DNA from: Gammaproteobacteria bacterium | GTDB taxonomy: Bacteria; Pseudomonadota; Gammaproteobacteria; DSM-16500 | Assembly: GCA_009885665.1 (NCBI GenBank) | Contig: VFKI01000028.1 | Coordinates: 1-6,985, forward strand | DNA length: 6,985 nucleotides | Reading direction: 5' to 3' | Shown: piece by piece, positions 6,947-6,985 of the stretch | Position numbering within the stretch: the stretch's first letter is position 1 | Layout of the letters: every line of letters begins with the position of its first letter | Position numbers and translations under genes: made by a program | The notes under the pieces: model-generated | Database searches by the model: none | The model's input: the letters and a program-made list of their open reading frames with translations, nothing else | What the model was told of the DNA's origin: nothing

Positions 6947-6985
6947 GAAAAACCTCGAAATACTTCAGTATTCCTGCGATTTTTC
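6947..6985. repeat. imperfect inverted repeat cut by the window edge
   Basis: Two nested complementary pairs are visible: GAAAAA (6947-6952) with TTTTTC (6980-6985), and AATACT (6959-6964) with AGTATT (6967-6972) around a two-base loop. Unpaired stretches of about six bases (6953-6958 and 6973-6979) separate the two stems. The element sits 70 bases after icmN. It could be the edge of a dispersed intergenic repeat or a weak transcript end. On the minus strand a frame also runs in from the right edge to a TAG at 6928-6930 (18 codons ending FSTEERL). I cannot tell whether that is the end of a gene. Confidence 0.4.

Noticed and set aside
6934..6984. Minus-strand 3' end of a neighbouring gene
   Set aside because: Only 18 codons are visible, with no recognised family and an inverted repeat in the same bases, so it is not listed as a CDS.

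Overview
The window comes from a gammaproteobacterium of the Legionellales type (Legionella, Coxiella, Rickettsiella, Aquicella, Berkiella and similar). The reason is a compact block of type IVB (Dot/Icm) secretion genes, icmP-icmO-icmN, whose products closely resemble the Legionella pneumophila proteins I know. The species cannot be fixed from the sequence. All real genes are on the + strand, and no rRNA, tRNA, CRISPR or insertion sequence is visible. The longest gene-free stretch is the 226 bases between dksA and icmP.

Left part (1-1827). The window opens inside a gene whose visible part starts with about twenty XPTX tetrapeptide repeats. These run in frame into a Gly/Ser/Thr-rich domain, one membrane segment and a basic tail. 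I do not recognise this protein. Next is an exported outer-membrane beta-barrel protein with a clear signal peptide. Both look like envelope or surface proteins.

Middle (1828-2638). A complete dksA (RNA polymerase/ppGpp cofactor) has its own likely promoter and a weak hairpin after it. The gap that follows holds a tandem 8-bp repeat with an inverted copy, just ahead of the secretion genes.

Right part (2639-6877). icmP (dotM), icmO (dotL) and icmN (dotK) are almost certainly one transcript: one base separates the first two and the next pair overlaps by four bases (ATGA). IcmO is the coupling ATPase and IcmP its membrane partner; together they form the receptor that delivers effector proteins to the Dot/Icm channel. 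IcmN is an OmpA-domain lipoprotein of the outer-membrane side of the machine. Here it carries an added glycine-zipper segment. The last 108 bases hold no gene that can be supported, but end in an imperfect inverted repeat cut by the window edge.

The best leads for something undescribed are the repeat-stalk membrane protein at the left edge, the enlarged IcmN, and the repeated motif upstream of icmP. The core secretion genes themselves are a known system.
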